Below are positions 1-7,199 of a DNA stretch of 64,000 bases, piece by piece. The notes beneath the pieces are model-generated. The model had not been told where the DNA came from. It saw nothing but the letters and a program-made list of their open reading frames with translations, and made no database searches. Both the position numbers and the translations under genes were made by a program. The first letter of the stretch is position 1. The number at the start of each line of letters is the position of its first letter. This DNA is from Bacteroidota bacterium (GTDB taxonomy: Bacteria > Bacteroidota > Rhodothermia > Rhodothermales > Rubricoccaceae). The stretch covers positions 112,576-176,575 of the forward strand of contig JBCBNX010000001.1 in the NCBI GenBank assembly GCA_039821555.1, in the 5' to 3' direction.

Positions 1-1
1 C

Positions 2-127
2 GTGTTGCATCGGCATCGAGAAGGCGGACCGTGGCAGCTGAAAGAAGACGGCTCGATCGCACGGCTTGTCACCGGTCTCGCGCCAGCAGCGCGACCGCAA
101 CGAGTTGATGGGGATACGATACCTTGA
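2..127 (+). CDS. 3' end of an unidentified gene cut by the window edge
   Basis: An open frame enters from the left edge and runs 41 codons to a TGA at 125-127, reading as ordinary protein (for example GGPWQLKEDGSIARL). It stops 36 bases before rlmB on the same strand. Too little remains to name a family. The other two forward frames look less protein-like, which is the only support. Confidence 0.3.
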   Translation: MLHRHREGGPWQLKEDGSIARLVTGLAPAARPQRVDGDTIP

Positions 128-163
128 CAGCGACCTCCAACCCCTCCGTCTGCCACGCACGCT

Positions 164-922
164 GTGAAGTCCCAAGTCATCGCCGGTCGCAACCCCGTTC
201 GGGAAGCCCTCGCCCTAGACGACGGGCGGATCGAGAAGGTGTACGTCCAAAAAGGTGCCCAGGTCGGTGATGTGCGCGCCGCGGCGAAAGCCGTCCGTGT
301 TCCTGTGCAAACGGTCCCGATTCAGAAGCTGGACCGCCTCGCCCCGCATGCCGTCCATCAGGGCGTTGTGGCAGTGGCCGCGCCGGTGTCCTATGCCGAT
401 GTCGCCGAGATGCTGCACAGCATTGCTCCTGATCGGGATGCCGTGAAGGCGACGAAGCCGATGCTCGTTGCGCTAGACGAGGTCGAGGACCCGCACAATT
501 ACGGTGCGATCCTCCGCAGCGCTCTGGCGGCAGGTGCAGCCGGGGTCCTCGTTCCGGAGCGGCGTATGGCTCCGCTCTCGGCCGTGACCGTGAAGGCAAG
601 CGCGGGGGGGGCGTTGCGCTTGCCGATCGCACGCGTACCCAACCTAGCTGAGTCGCTCCTCGGACTTAAGGAGCGGAGCTACTGGGTCGCTGGGCTGGCA
701 GGCGATCCGCAACCGGGTGAGCAAGCGGCTACGGTGTGGGCGTACGACTGGGACAGGCCGCTGTGCCTCGTGGTTGGCAACGAAGGGCGCGGCCTGCGGG
801 ACCGCGTTCGTAGCGTGTGCGATACGCTCATTTCGATCCCGATGCCCGGGCCGATGGAGTCACTCAACGCCTCTGTCGCAGCAGGCATCGCCCTGTTTGC
901 AGCAGCCCGGGTGCGCGTCTAG
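164..922 (+). CDS. rlmB: 23S rRNA (guanosine-2'-O)-methyltransferase RlmB, SpoU/TrmH family
   Basis: SPOUT-class RNA methyltransferase that uses S-adenosylmethionine to methylate a ribose 2'-OH; the RlmB branch modifies G2251 in the peptidyl-transferase loop of 23S rRNA. The 252 residues begin with the substrate-binding domain (IAGRNPVREAL at 6-16) followed by a catalytic SPOUT domain with its three motifs: HNYGAILRSALAAG (111-124, conserved Asn and Arg), LVVGNEGRGL (202-211) and IPMPGPMESLNASVA (225-239). The length matches the family. Translation starts at GTG; no strong ribosome-binding site is visible. It is convergent with the small gene at 934-1182. Which rRNA site is methylated is inferred from family resemblance; TrmH-type tRNA specificity is a less likely alternative. 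Confidence 0.92.
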   Translation: MKSQVIAGRNPVREALALDDGRIEKVYVQKGAQVGDVRAAAKAVRVPVQTVPIQKLDRLAPHAVHQGVVAVAAPVSYADVAEMLHSIAPDRDAVKATKPMLVALDEVEDPHNYGAILRSALAAGAAGVLVPERRMAPLSAVTVKASAGGALRLPIARVPNLAESLLGLKERSYWVAGLAGDPQPGEQAATVWAYDWDRPLCLVVGNEGRGLRDRVRSVCDTLISIPMPGPMESLNASVAAGIALFAAARVRV

Positions 923-933
923 CCTTCGCGTTC

Positions 934-1182
934 CTAGCGCTTGCGCAGCCCGTAGACGATCTTGCGGATCGTGTCAAACTGGAGGTACGGGTACTCCTCG
1001 CGGAGCTCTTCGATAGCCTCGTAGGCGGGCACATCCTCGGCACGCATGGCGCGAAAGCGGCGGCGGATCTGGAAGTCCCGGACGCCCTTCTCACTCAGCA
1101 GCTGGTGCTCGCTCAACAGCGCAAAGACTTCGGCGCTGATCAGGCCTTCGAGAGGGTTCCGGGAAGCGTTGTGGGGCATCAT
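934..1182 (-). CDS. Small conserved-looking protein of unknown function
   Basis: About 82 residues, charged and largely helical, ending in EEYPYLQFDTIRKIVYGLRKR. An in-frame extension to 1260 exists, but its sequence is of poor quality; two adjacent ATG codons at 1177-1182 are better starts. I do not recognise the family. The middle section (FALLSEHQLLSEKGVRDF, then IRRRFRAMR) resembles a small helix-turn-helix or regulator-like helical bundle, but no motif is decisive. It is the last gene of a minus-strand run that includes lolA and is convergent with rlmB. Regular codon use argues that it is real. Confidence 0.6.
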   Translation of the reverse strand: MMPHNASRNPLEGLISAEVFALLSEHQLLSEKGVRDFQIRRRFRAMRAEDVPAYEAIEELREEYPYLQFDTIRKIVYGLRKR

Positions 1183-1380
1183 GACGGATGGTGAGAATGG
1201 TGGCAGGAGGGCACCAGAGGACTGGTCAACGATGGGCGACTTGCAGGGAACGAGCCGCAACAGACGATAGGCAGAGTCGCTCCGCCGCTCCTGTCATTGC
1301 TTGGTGAACGGTGAAAACCCTGGCTGAACGGGCTTCGCCTGCGTCCGAACGGAGCCGCGTTCGGCCCCCAGGCCAGCGTT

Positions 1381-1779
1381 CTACCTAGTCCCAGTGTGGC
1401 CCCGTGATGGTGCCGCGTCTGCTTCGCTGGCGTCGTGGGCCCACTCTAGCGCGCGGACGCGCACGCTGTCTCGACGGCGTTGCACGACGGCGCGAACGCC
1501 GACGGGACCAACTCCGACATCAGGCATCGCAGCCGTGACTTCGACCCACACCTGGCCAGTTCCGTCGGAGAGCAGCACGTGTAAATCCCCCTGTGCTTCG
1601 ACGCGTCCAGTCAGGGAGACGAGCGTGGAGCGCTCAGCAAACTCTGGCACTTCCGCTACAGACGTGATCGTCACAGGCCACTCGTCGACGTCCGGTGGGA
1701 GTTCGTCGATGCAGCCGGTGTACAGGCATACGACGGCGCCAAGAGCGTAGGCCAGGGGCTTGATCCGCCACCGCCTCAT
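1381..1779 (-). CDS. Small lipoprotein with an OB-fold-like domain
   Basis: 132 residues. The N-terminus has a basic start, a hydrophobic stretch and a lipobox ending at LYTGC (Cys near residue 23), so the protein is probably a lipid-anchored envelope protein. The body (LTGRVEAQGDLHVLLSDGTG followed by VWVEV and a basic strand QRRRDSVRVRALEW) has the strand pattern of bacterial OB-fold proteins. Its start codon overlaps the stop of the upstream membrane-protein gene by four bases (ATGA), so the two are translationally coupled. Function is unknown. The position downstream of lolA and a flippase-like gene is consistent with an envelope role, which is inference. Confidence 0.7.
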   Translation of the reverse strand: MRRWRIKPLAYALGAVVCLYTGCIDELPPDVDEWPVTITSVAEVPEFAERSTLVSLTGRVEAQGDLHVLLSDGTGQVWVEVTAAMPDVGVGPVGVRAVVQRRRDSVRVRALEWAHDASEADAAPSRGHTGTR

Positions 1780-2894
1780 TCCGCGTCAGCCGGGACATGC
1801 TGTGGAGGCTCGTCTGCTGGGGTCGCGTCCGGGTCCGTCTCGCTGGGGGGGGCGATAGAGGCGCCCTGAGCGAACAGACATAGGGCGCCGACTACCACAA
1901 GGAAGACAAGCTGCACTGCGTGCGTGAGGAGGGCGTAGGTCGCCGCGGGCGTCTCTGGGACGCCCAACAGGAGCGTCATGGTGACGATGATGGCGTAATG
2001 GTACGACCCGGTCCCGCCCGGCGACGGCAGAGCCATCCCAACAGCACCGAGCGCCACCATCGCCCAGGCGTCCAACAGGGTCAGCCCATAGGTGGAGGCG
2101 ATCCCGATCATCTGCAGCGGGATGTAGGTCATCACAGCGTAGCAGATCCAGATCGCGGCGGTGGACCAGACGAGGCCGATTTTGTTGCGGACACGCACGA
2201 GGCTGCGTAGCCCTTCGCCGAAGCCGAGCAGCATTGCCTGGATCTTGCCGCCCGTCCCTGCGTGTCGCCTCGCGCGCCACCACCAAACGGCGCCCAGTGC
2301 CGCCGCTAGACCAAGCCCGCCGATCACCAGAAGCATGCCGCTCTGGGCACGCAGCCCCTCAACGACGGCCCGTGCCCCCCCTGCAAACTCGCCCAGCAGG
2401 GCGCCAAGTCGGCTCCAGAACAGAACCAGCACGCTGGCGAGCGCTGCCAGCAACACCACCACGTCCACCAGGCGCTCCACGACGACCGTGCCGAAGACCG
2501 ACGCAAATCGATGGCGGGTCACTGCGGCCAGGTTCGCCGCACGCGCCGGTTCGCCGAGACGGGGGGCAGCCTGATTTACCATGTAGCCGATCATTGTGGC
2601 GTAGAACGCCTGAAGCGTCGAGGCTCGGGGCTTGGCTATATCGGTCGGAGTGCTGCGTGAAGACGTGTCGGGTTCTTCGGGGAGCACGTCGAGGAGCAGG
2701 CGCCAGCGCCAGGCACGGGCGTAGTGCGAGAGCAACGACACCGCCAGCAGGGGGACGAGCCACGCGTAGTCGGCCGTCCTCAGCGCTTCGCCGACGGCGC
2801 TGAAGTCGACGCCGCGCAACGCTACGAAAAGCAGGCCGCCTCCCAACACCAGGCTGCCGCCGAACGTGAGGACGGTCTTTAGGCGGGGTGACAT
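1776..2894 (-). CDS. Lysylphosphatidylglycerol synthase TM-domain (UPF0104/AglD-type) membrane protein
   Basis: 372 residues with about eight hydrophobic helices. The region LLSHYARAWRWRLLLD near residue 60 and the later segment MGLALPSPGGTGSYHY-type (GMALPSPGGTGSYHYAII) are hallmarks of the membrane domain shared by MprF flippases, AglD and many stand-alone proteins. The catalytic aminoacyl-transferase domain of MprF is absent, so this is a stand-alone membrane half. Stand-alone members are thought to move lipids or lipid-linked sugars, but the substrate here cannot be told. The gene follows lolA on the same strand and is coupled to the small lipoprotein gene. The hydrophilic acidic tail (last 25 residues) is probably cytoplasmic. 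Confidence 0.87.
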   Translation of the reverse strand: MSPRLKTVLTFGGSLVLGGGLLFVALRGVDFSAVGEALRTADYAWLVPLLAVSLLSHYARAWRWRLLLDVLPEEPDTSSRSTPTDIAKPRASTLQAFYATMIGYMVNQAAPRLGEPARAANLAAVTRHRFASVFGTVVVERLVDVVVLLAALASVLVLFWSRLGALLGEFAGGARAVVEGLRAQSGMLLVIGGLGLAAALGAVWWWRARRHAGTGGKIQAMLLGFGEGLRSLVRVRNKIGLVWSTAAIWICYAVMTYIPLQMIGIASTYGLTLLDAWAMVALGAVGMALPSPGGTGSYHYAIIVTMTLLLGVPETPAATYALLTHAVQLVFLVVVGALCLFAQGASIAPPSETDPDATPADEPPQHVPADAE

Positions 2895-2933
2895 GGGCCG
2901 GGTGCAGGTGTCAAAGGGGAGAGGCTACGCTGC

Positions 2934-2986
2934 GAGTGCAAGTCGGGCTAAGAGTGCAAGTCGGGCTAGGAGCGCAAATCGATGAC
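2934..2986 (-). repeat. 18-base tandem repeat at the lolA stop codon
   Basis: Read on the minus strand, the last codons of lolA and their stop (GACTTGCRCTCYTAG-like) are followed by two further near-copies, GACTTGCACTCTTAG then GACTTGCACTCG, each 18 bases apart. The first copy is more diverged. Small slippage duplication that repeats the stop codon. Confidence 0.8.
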
Positions 2987-3586
2987 ATCGACTCCTCGCG
3001 GCACCCGGAACCTAAACTGGGTGTCGTCGAGGCGCGGGTTGAGTCGGATATCGGCAAGGGTGATCGTCACGGACTGGCCGAGGCTCTGGACCTCAACGCG
3101 GACGGGGACGCCATCTGACGCCCGGACGTAGAGCGTCGCAGCTTCGACCTCGTCCACCGGATTCTTCGGCGAGAGCGCGAGCACGTCCATGAGCACCTGG
3201 TTCCAGGTCGTGCGCTCGGTAACTTCGATATCGAAGCGCTCGGGGTAGCGAAGGAAGAGTTCGCCAGGGGAGAAGAAGGCCGGGTCGTCGGCCACACGGC
3301 TGATCAGCACCGTGTTGTCGGCCTCGGAGAAGGACCACGCGGTCTCGCCGTCGCTGACGATGGTTTGGCCAGGCAGTTCCACACGGAACTGATCCCCTTG
3401 CACCGTAAGGGTCCCCTCTAGCGTCTGGCCTCCGATTTCCTGGGAGAACGAGGCGCGTACCGCCGTGAGCGTCTGATACGTCCGGTCGATCCGATCCAAG
3501 ACAGCCTGTGCGTCTGGGATCTGCGAGGAAGTCTGCCCAAAGGCAGGCGCCATGGTGAAGAGAAAAATGCCGACGAGCAGTCGCAT
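2966..3586 (-). CDS. lolA: Outer-membrane lipoprotein carrier protein LolA
   Basis: 206 residues with a signal peptide (MRLLVGIFLFTMAPAFGQ). LolA is the periplasmic chaperone that carries lipoproteins from the LolCDE complex to the outer membrane. The body shows the family pattern: LDRIDRTYQTLTAVRASFSQ near residues 30-50, then alternating beta strands (LEGTLTVQGDQFRVELPG, TIVSDGETAWSF) and the terminal FRFRVPRGVDVIDL. Presence of lolA fits the many lipobox proteins in the window. It leads a minus-strand run with the flippase-like protein. The sequence is separated from hsp20 upstream by a strong terminator, so it needs its own promoter. Confidence 0.93.
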   Translation of the reverse strand: MRLLVGIFLFTMAPAFGQTSSQIPDAQAVLDRIDRTYQTLTAVRASFSQEIGGQTLEGTLTVQGDQFRVELPGQTIVSDGETAWSFSEADNTVLISRVADDPAFFSPGELFLRYPERFDIEVTERTTWNQVLMDVLALSPKNPVDEVEAATLYVRASDGVPVRVEVQSLGQSVTITLADIRLNPRLDDTQFRFRVPRGVDVIDLRS

Positions 3587-3621
3587 GGAGGCGCTAGGAA
3601 ATGGAAAAACCGCAACGCCAC

Positions 3622-3668
3622 AAAAAACGCACGAACGCCCCGCCGGATTGCTCCGGTCGGGGCGTTCG
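3622..3668 (-). terminator. Rho-independent terminator of hsp20
   Basis: Inverted repeat 3632-3668 (11 bp arm CGAACGCCCCG with an inner CCGG/CCGG pair) followed on the minus strand by six T residues at 3622-3627. Located between hsp20 and lolA, downstream of hsp20. Confidence 0.85.
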
Positions 3669-3723
3669 CAGCGAATTCGACAGACCGCGCAGATAGACGG
3701 CGGCGGCGTATTCGGCTCGGTGC

Positions 3724-4167
3724 CTACTTCACCTCGATGCGGCGCGGCTTGCGCTCCTCTGCCTTGGGTAGGGTGACGGTCAGCACACCGTTCACGAATG
3801 AGGCGTCGATACCTTCGGGAGTGACGGCGTTGCCGACGCGAAAGGCGCGGAAGAACTTCCCGTAGGTCCGCTCGATGCGGTGGAACTGACCTGCTTCCTC
3901 GTTCTCAAACTGGCGCTCGCCGCTGATCTTCAGCTGCCCCTCGTCGAGGGTAATTGTCAGCGTGTCTTTGTCGATGCCGGGGAGGTCCAGCGAGAGGACG
4001 AACGCGTTGTCGTTCTCGGCGAGGTCTGCGCGTGGGCTCCACACAGCCGAGTCCGCCTCGGAGGTGTCGGCGCGGCGGTTGGGGTAGAAGTCGTCGAGCA
4101 GACGGCTCATCTCGCGACGAAAGCTGTCGAACTCGCGGGGCTGGGCGTAGCGTAGAAGCGTACTCAT
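3724..4167 (-). CDS. Small heat-shock protein, Hsp20/alpha-crystallin family
   Basis: ATP-independent holdase chaperone of 147 residues. The alpha-crystallin domain covers roughly residues 45-140: WSPRADLAENDNAFVLSLDL opens it, followed by PGIDKDTLTITLDEGQLKISGER and the conserved tail VNGVLTVTLPKAEE (A-x-x-x-N-G-V-L signature). The terminal RRIEV carries an I-x-V-like tail used in oligomer contacts. The N-terminal arm is short. The gene is monocistronic: its own strong terminator lies downstream and a divergent gene starts 170 bases upstream. No CIRCE (HrcA) inverted repeat is visible in that upstream region. Confidence 0.95.
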   Translation of the reverse strand: MSTLLRYAQPREFDSFRREMSRLLDDFYPNRRADTSEADSAVWSPRADLAENDNAFVLSLDLPGIDKDTLTITLDEGQLKISGERQFENEEAGQFHRIERTYGKFFRAFRVGNAVTPEGIDASFVNGVLTVTLPKAEERKPRRIEVK

Positions 4168-4337
4168 GGCTTAGCTTGGTCGTGGCTAGTGGTGTAAGTG
4201 GGCACGTGGGTGGAATGAGGCGTGTTGAAGCACAAATCCATCCATGTGGTTTGATTGTGCGGTTTCTCCTAGCTAAGCCCATGCCAGCATAGTTCGCGTG
4301 CCAACCTGTCAGTCCAAACCTAACTATAATCAAGCCT

Positions 4338-4853
4338 GTGATTCATCATGTCATGTCGGGCGGACAATCCGGCGTAGACCGTGCGGCCTTGGATGCCGCG
4401 ATGGCAGCCGGGCTCCGCGTGGGTGGGTGGTGTCCGGTCGGGCGCCGCGCCGAAGACGGAGCCATCCCAGCGCAGTACCCGCTTCGTGAGACACCCTCCA
4501 AAGCCTACCGCGTCCGCACCCGCCTCAACGTGCGCGATGCCGAGGCAACGCTCATCGTGGCGCCCTTGCCTCTCGTCGGAGGGACAGCGTACACCGCCCG
4601 CGTTGCACAGAGGCTCAATGTGCCGGTGTTCCACTTGGCTATCAACGCCGCCTCCAACCCGCGGATACTGAATCTTGCCCCTGTGCGTGCTTGGTTGACC
4701 GAGCGACAGGTTACCGTGCTCAACGTTGCCGGCCCGCGAGAGAGCACGGTGCCAGGGATCTATGCGGTGGCGCGCGTTGTGCTCGCGCGCCTGTTCGAGG
4801 AGCAGCATATCGGGCCGAGCCCTGCCGCTTTCCACACGCGGGGCGGCGTGTAA
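4338..4853 (+). CDS. Putative molybdenum-cofactor carrier protein (MoCo_carrier family)
   Basis: 171 residues with the Rossmann-like start SGGQSGVDRAALDAAMAAG (8-26) and the conserved block GWCPVGRRAEDGAIPAQYPL (30-49), the signature of the putative molybdenum-cofactor carrier/YpsA-LOG-like superfamily that binds nucleotide-like ligands. The later GGTAYTARVAQ (76-86) fits the same fold. The family name rests on a Moco-binding homologue; function here is unproven. Oddity: the last seven codons and the TAA stop lie inside the 3' strand of the RNase P RNA gene on the opposite strand. The start at 4338 follows an AT-richer spacer; GTG at 4338 is the first in-frame start giving the full glycine loop. 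Confidence 0.85.
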   Translation: MIHHVMSGGQSGVDRAALDAAMAAGLRVGGWCPVGRRAEDGAIPAQYPLRETPSKAYRVRTRLNVRDAEATLIVAPLPLVGGTAYTARVAQRLNVPVFHLAINAASNPRILNLAPVRAWLTERQVTVLNVAGPRESTVPGIYAVARVVLARLFEEQHIGPSPAAFHTRGGV

Positions 4854-5295
4854 GCCGAATTCTGTACCGGCGGCCCTGGTAGAGAGCCGTCGGCGACCGT
4901 CATCTATCTGCGACGCCCGTCGCCGGACGCCTGTAGCAGCCTACCCGCCACGCTGCGCACAGAGGCGCTCCCGCGAGCAGCGGTCGAAGCGTGGCTGTTT
5001 GGCTTTGCACCCCGTGAGGTTTGCCTAGCCGCCCCTGTCGCCAGGGACGCTGGTGGGCGCTTACCCCACCGTTTCACCCATCACCTGTGCGTGTAGGATC
5101 GTTGCCGATCCCGGGCACGCCATCGGCTGGTCTGTTCTCTGTTGCACGTGCTGTCGAGCCAGGCCCGGAGGCGCGGCCCGCCTTCCTGTTAGGAAGCACG
5201 GCGCTCTGCGGTGTTCGGACTTTCCTCCCCGGCGCCGCACGGGTCCCCGAAGGGGTCGGCTCGCCGAGGCGACGGTCCCGCCGCCCCGCGTGTGG
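4832..5295 (-). ncRNA. rnpB: RNase P RNA, bacterial class A
   Basis: Catalytic RNA of RNase P, which trims the 5' leader of tRNA precursors. On the minus strand the conserved blocks appear in order: GAGGAAAGTCCG (about 5229-5218), GCAACAGAGA (about 5144), GGTGAAACGGTG (about 5080-5069), GGTAAGCGCCCACC, GGTGCAAAGCC (about 5010), GGGTAGGCTGC (about 4946), CAGATAGATGAC and the terminal ACAGAATTCGGCTTAC (4864-4849). A perfect 15-bp P1 helix is formed by 5281-5295 with 4832-4846, which sets both ends. The length of about 464 nt exceeds the 377 nt of E. coli, from longer peripheral helices. Forward ORFs drawn across it are spurious. Confidence 0.96.
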
Positions 5296-5299
5296 AAAA

Positions 5300-5346
5300 C
5301 GCTCTCGAAGTGAGAGCGGGCAGGCTCCTCAACGAAGCCTACCCGC
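5300..5346 (-). terminator. Two overlapping stem-loops between the coiled-coil gene and rnpB
   Basis: On the minus strand, an 11-bp stem (5316-5326 with 5336-5346, one mismatch) is followed by a 7-bp stem CGCTCTC/GAGAGCG (5300-5306 with 5312-5318) and four T residues at 5296-5299. The two stems share bases 5316-5318 and so exclude each other. This may be a weak terminator of the upstream gene or the 5' leader that is processed to make mature RNase P RNA. Confidence 0.5.
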
Positions 5347-5370
5347 TGTTCGTTTCACCGTTGGCCCTGG

Positions 5371-6135
5371 CTAGAAGTCCAGTTCAGCGACCGTTTCCTG
5401 GAAGAGGGCATCGTCGACGATGATGCGGCCGGTGTGCTCGCAGGGGATGATGCGGTTGCGCTGGCGGATCTCCACCTGGCGCTGCGGCGGCACCTGGAAG
5501 CCACCGGCGGCCCCGCGCTCGAGCGGTACCACGGCGCGGCCATCGCGCAGGCGGCTCCGTAGGCGCTCGTAGGCCTGGAAATAGCGCCCCTCGATAGCCT
5601 CGGCAGCCTCGTTGCGCTTCGCCTGGAAGCCCTCCTGCTCCTTCTTGGTGTCCTCGACGACTTGTTCGAGGTCGGCCTGCTTCTCCTTAAGGATGGACAC
5701 TAGTTCTCCGAGGCGCTCTTCGGCACCGACGATGGCCTCCTTGTCGCGCTCAATCGTGGCGGTGAGCTCTTCCGTCTCCAGGTGTGCGGCGGTGATCTTC
5801 TGGCGCTGAGCCTCAATCTCCTTCGTGAGCGCGTCGTACTCGCGGTTGTTGCGGACTTGGAGCTGCTGCTCCTCGTACTTCTTGATCATGGCCTCGCTCT
5901 CAACGACATCGAGCGCAAGCTTTTTCTGGCGGGCCTCGCCCTCCATGATCTCGCGCTTGGCCTTGTCGATGCGCGTGGCAAGGCCGGCGCGTTCGTCTTC
6001 GAGGTCGCGGATTTCCTCAGGGAGGTCACCGCGCAGCTTCTCGATTTGGTCGATGCGGCTGTCGATGTATTGGAGGCGGATGAGCGCCTTCAACTGGTCC
6101 AGGATCGTGCTGGGGGCGTCGGTAGTCGCGGGCAT
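5371..6135 (-). CDS. Coiled-coil protein of the C4-type zinc-ribbon (DUF164) family with a decayed zinc site
   Basis: 254 residues. Residues 10-190 are a long antiparallel coiled coil (QLKALIRLQYIDSRIDQIEKL, then many E/K/Q heptads), as in CT398/HP0958-like proteins, whose members bind RNA polymerase or flagellar factors in some bacteria. The C-terminal domain keeps VPPQRQVEIRQRNRIIPCEHTGRIIV, the family's ribbon, but the first Cys pair is gone (AAGGFQ in place of a CxxC) and the second is CEHT, so at most one zinc ligand remains. The start at 6135 (MPATTDAP) is chosen because the upstream extension to 6270 is Cys-rich and not family-like. rnpB lies directly downstream on the same strand. Confidence 0.82.
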   Translation of the reverse strand: MPATTDAPSTILDQLKALIRLQYIDSRIDQIEKLRGDLPEEIRDLEDERAGLATRIDKAKREIMEGEARQKKLALDVVESEAMIKKYEEQQLQVRNNREYDALTKEIEAQRQKITAAHLETEELTATIERDKEAIVGAEERLGELVSILKEKQADLEQVVEDTKKEQEGFQAKRNEAAEAIEGRYFQAYERLRSRLRDGRAVVPLERGAAGGFQVPPQRQVEIRQRNRIIPCEHTGRIIVDDALFQETVAELDF

Positions 6136-6431
6136 GCGTGGGCAGGGTAAGCGGGAACAGCGATTGCAGCACAGTTGCACGCAGCACTGCGCGGCAAGAT
6201 TCGCTAAAGACATGCGAAGCCGTTCGATGCAGAGTGTTGCGTGTATGCATGTGCTGGTGCGTAGTGACATTCAAGCCGAGGGCCGCTCACGGCTTCGATT
6301 CCGCTCCCGCTGCGTTCGACCCGCCGCCCGATCCTACAGGATCGCACGTTTCAGGATCGCACTCCTCATCCGCCTTGCGGCAACGAAATCGCTGCGGCGT
6401 GCGCGTCTGACCTGATGAATGTCACCACTCC

Positions 6432-6869
6432 CTAGCGAATCAGCACCATCATGACGTGAGGGATGCCGACCTCGTCAAACTCAGGGCCGACACGCTGGAA
6501 CCCCATCGAGGCGTAGAAGTCGGCGAGGTGCGCCTGCGCGTGCATCGTAAAGCGGCGGCACCCAGCGGCTTCAGCATCTGCGAGCGTTTGGGCGACGAGG
6601 CCGCGACCCAAACCGCGTCCACGGTGCGAGCCGAGCACAGCAAACCGCTCCAACTTCGCTGTGGGACCGTCGGCCGTCTCCACCGTCCGCCACCGTGCTG
6701 TGGCCATTGGCTCGTCGTCAAGAAAGCCGAGCAGGTGCGTGGCCTCGGAGTCGAAGGCGTCCCACTCTTCTTCAGGGGGGCATGCTTGCTCGACGACGAA
6801 CACCGCATGACGGATCTGTCGTGCGGCGTCCCACAGAGGCGAGGGCAAGCGAAATCGAGCGAAGTGCAC
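6432..6869 (-). CDS. GNAT-family N-acetyltransferase
   Basis: 145 residues. Acetyl-CoA-dependent acetyltransferase of the ElaA/YjcF-like branch: RQIRHAVFVVEQACPPEEEWDAFD (residues 18-41) is typical of that branch, followed by the acetyl-CoA loop LGSHRGRGLGRGLVAQTLADA (motif A, R/Q-x-x-G-x-G/A) and the C-terminal DFYASMGFQRVGPEFDEVGIPHVMM. The gene stands alone; its upstream neighbour is divergent. Substrate unknown: members of this branch act on small amines, amino-acid derivatives or protein N-termini. Confidence 0.86.
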   Translation of the reverse strand: MHFARFRLPSPLWDAARQIRHAVFVVEQACPPEEEWDAFDSEATHLLGFLDDEPMATARWRTVETADGPTAKLERFAVLGSHRGRGLGRGLVAQTLADAEAAGCRRFTMHAQAHLADFYASMGFQRVGPEFDEVGIPHVMMVLIR

Positions 6870-7199
6870 GGTGGCAGTGTCGAGCGATCGTGTATCAAAC
6901 AGCCAAGATCGGGAATAGACAGGGATGCGTCCTCAATCGTGCAGCGGCCGACCCCAAGCCCGAGCCTGCGCTCCGCCGTATCACTGACTAAGCTGACCAA
7001 CTTCGCCTTGCTGACGACGTGGCTCCAGGCGACATGCGCGGGGCGCAGCCTTGCGCACTGGCTGATCGCTTGGGTTGGTGATCGTGCTCACGCTATCGGA
7101 TTACCATAGTGGGCCCCGCTGCGTATACTTGCGTTCGCCTCGCGGATAGAGGCGCCACCCACTCGAACGCACTCCCTCATCAATCCTGTAGGTAGCCCC
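6870..7199. other. Intergenic region between divergent genes, promoter-bearing
   Basis: 330 bases without a convincing gene between the GNAT gene and kbp. Frames here read as low-complexity proline/arginine strings. It must hold the promoters of both genes; one candidate for kbp is listed separately. No repeat is seen. Confidence 0.6.
7124..7131 (+). promoter_or_regulatory. Candidate -7/-10 element upstream of kbp
   Basis: TATACTTG resembles the TAnnTTTG -7 element used by the primary sigma factor of Bacteroidetes-type bacteria. It would start transcription near 7138, giving a leader of about 60 bases. The matching -33 TTTG box is not clear, so the call is weak. Confidence 0.3.

Noticed and set aside
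4168-4337. CIRCE or other heat-shock operator before hsp20
   Set aside because: No TTAGCACTC-N9-GAGTGCTAA-like inverted repeat could be found.
4700-5430. Several forward-strand open frames of 60-117 codons
   Set aside because: They cross the RNase P RNA gene, overlap one another in different phases and have RNA-like composition; all are shadows.
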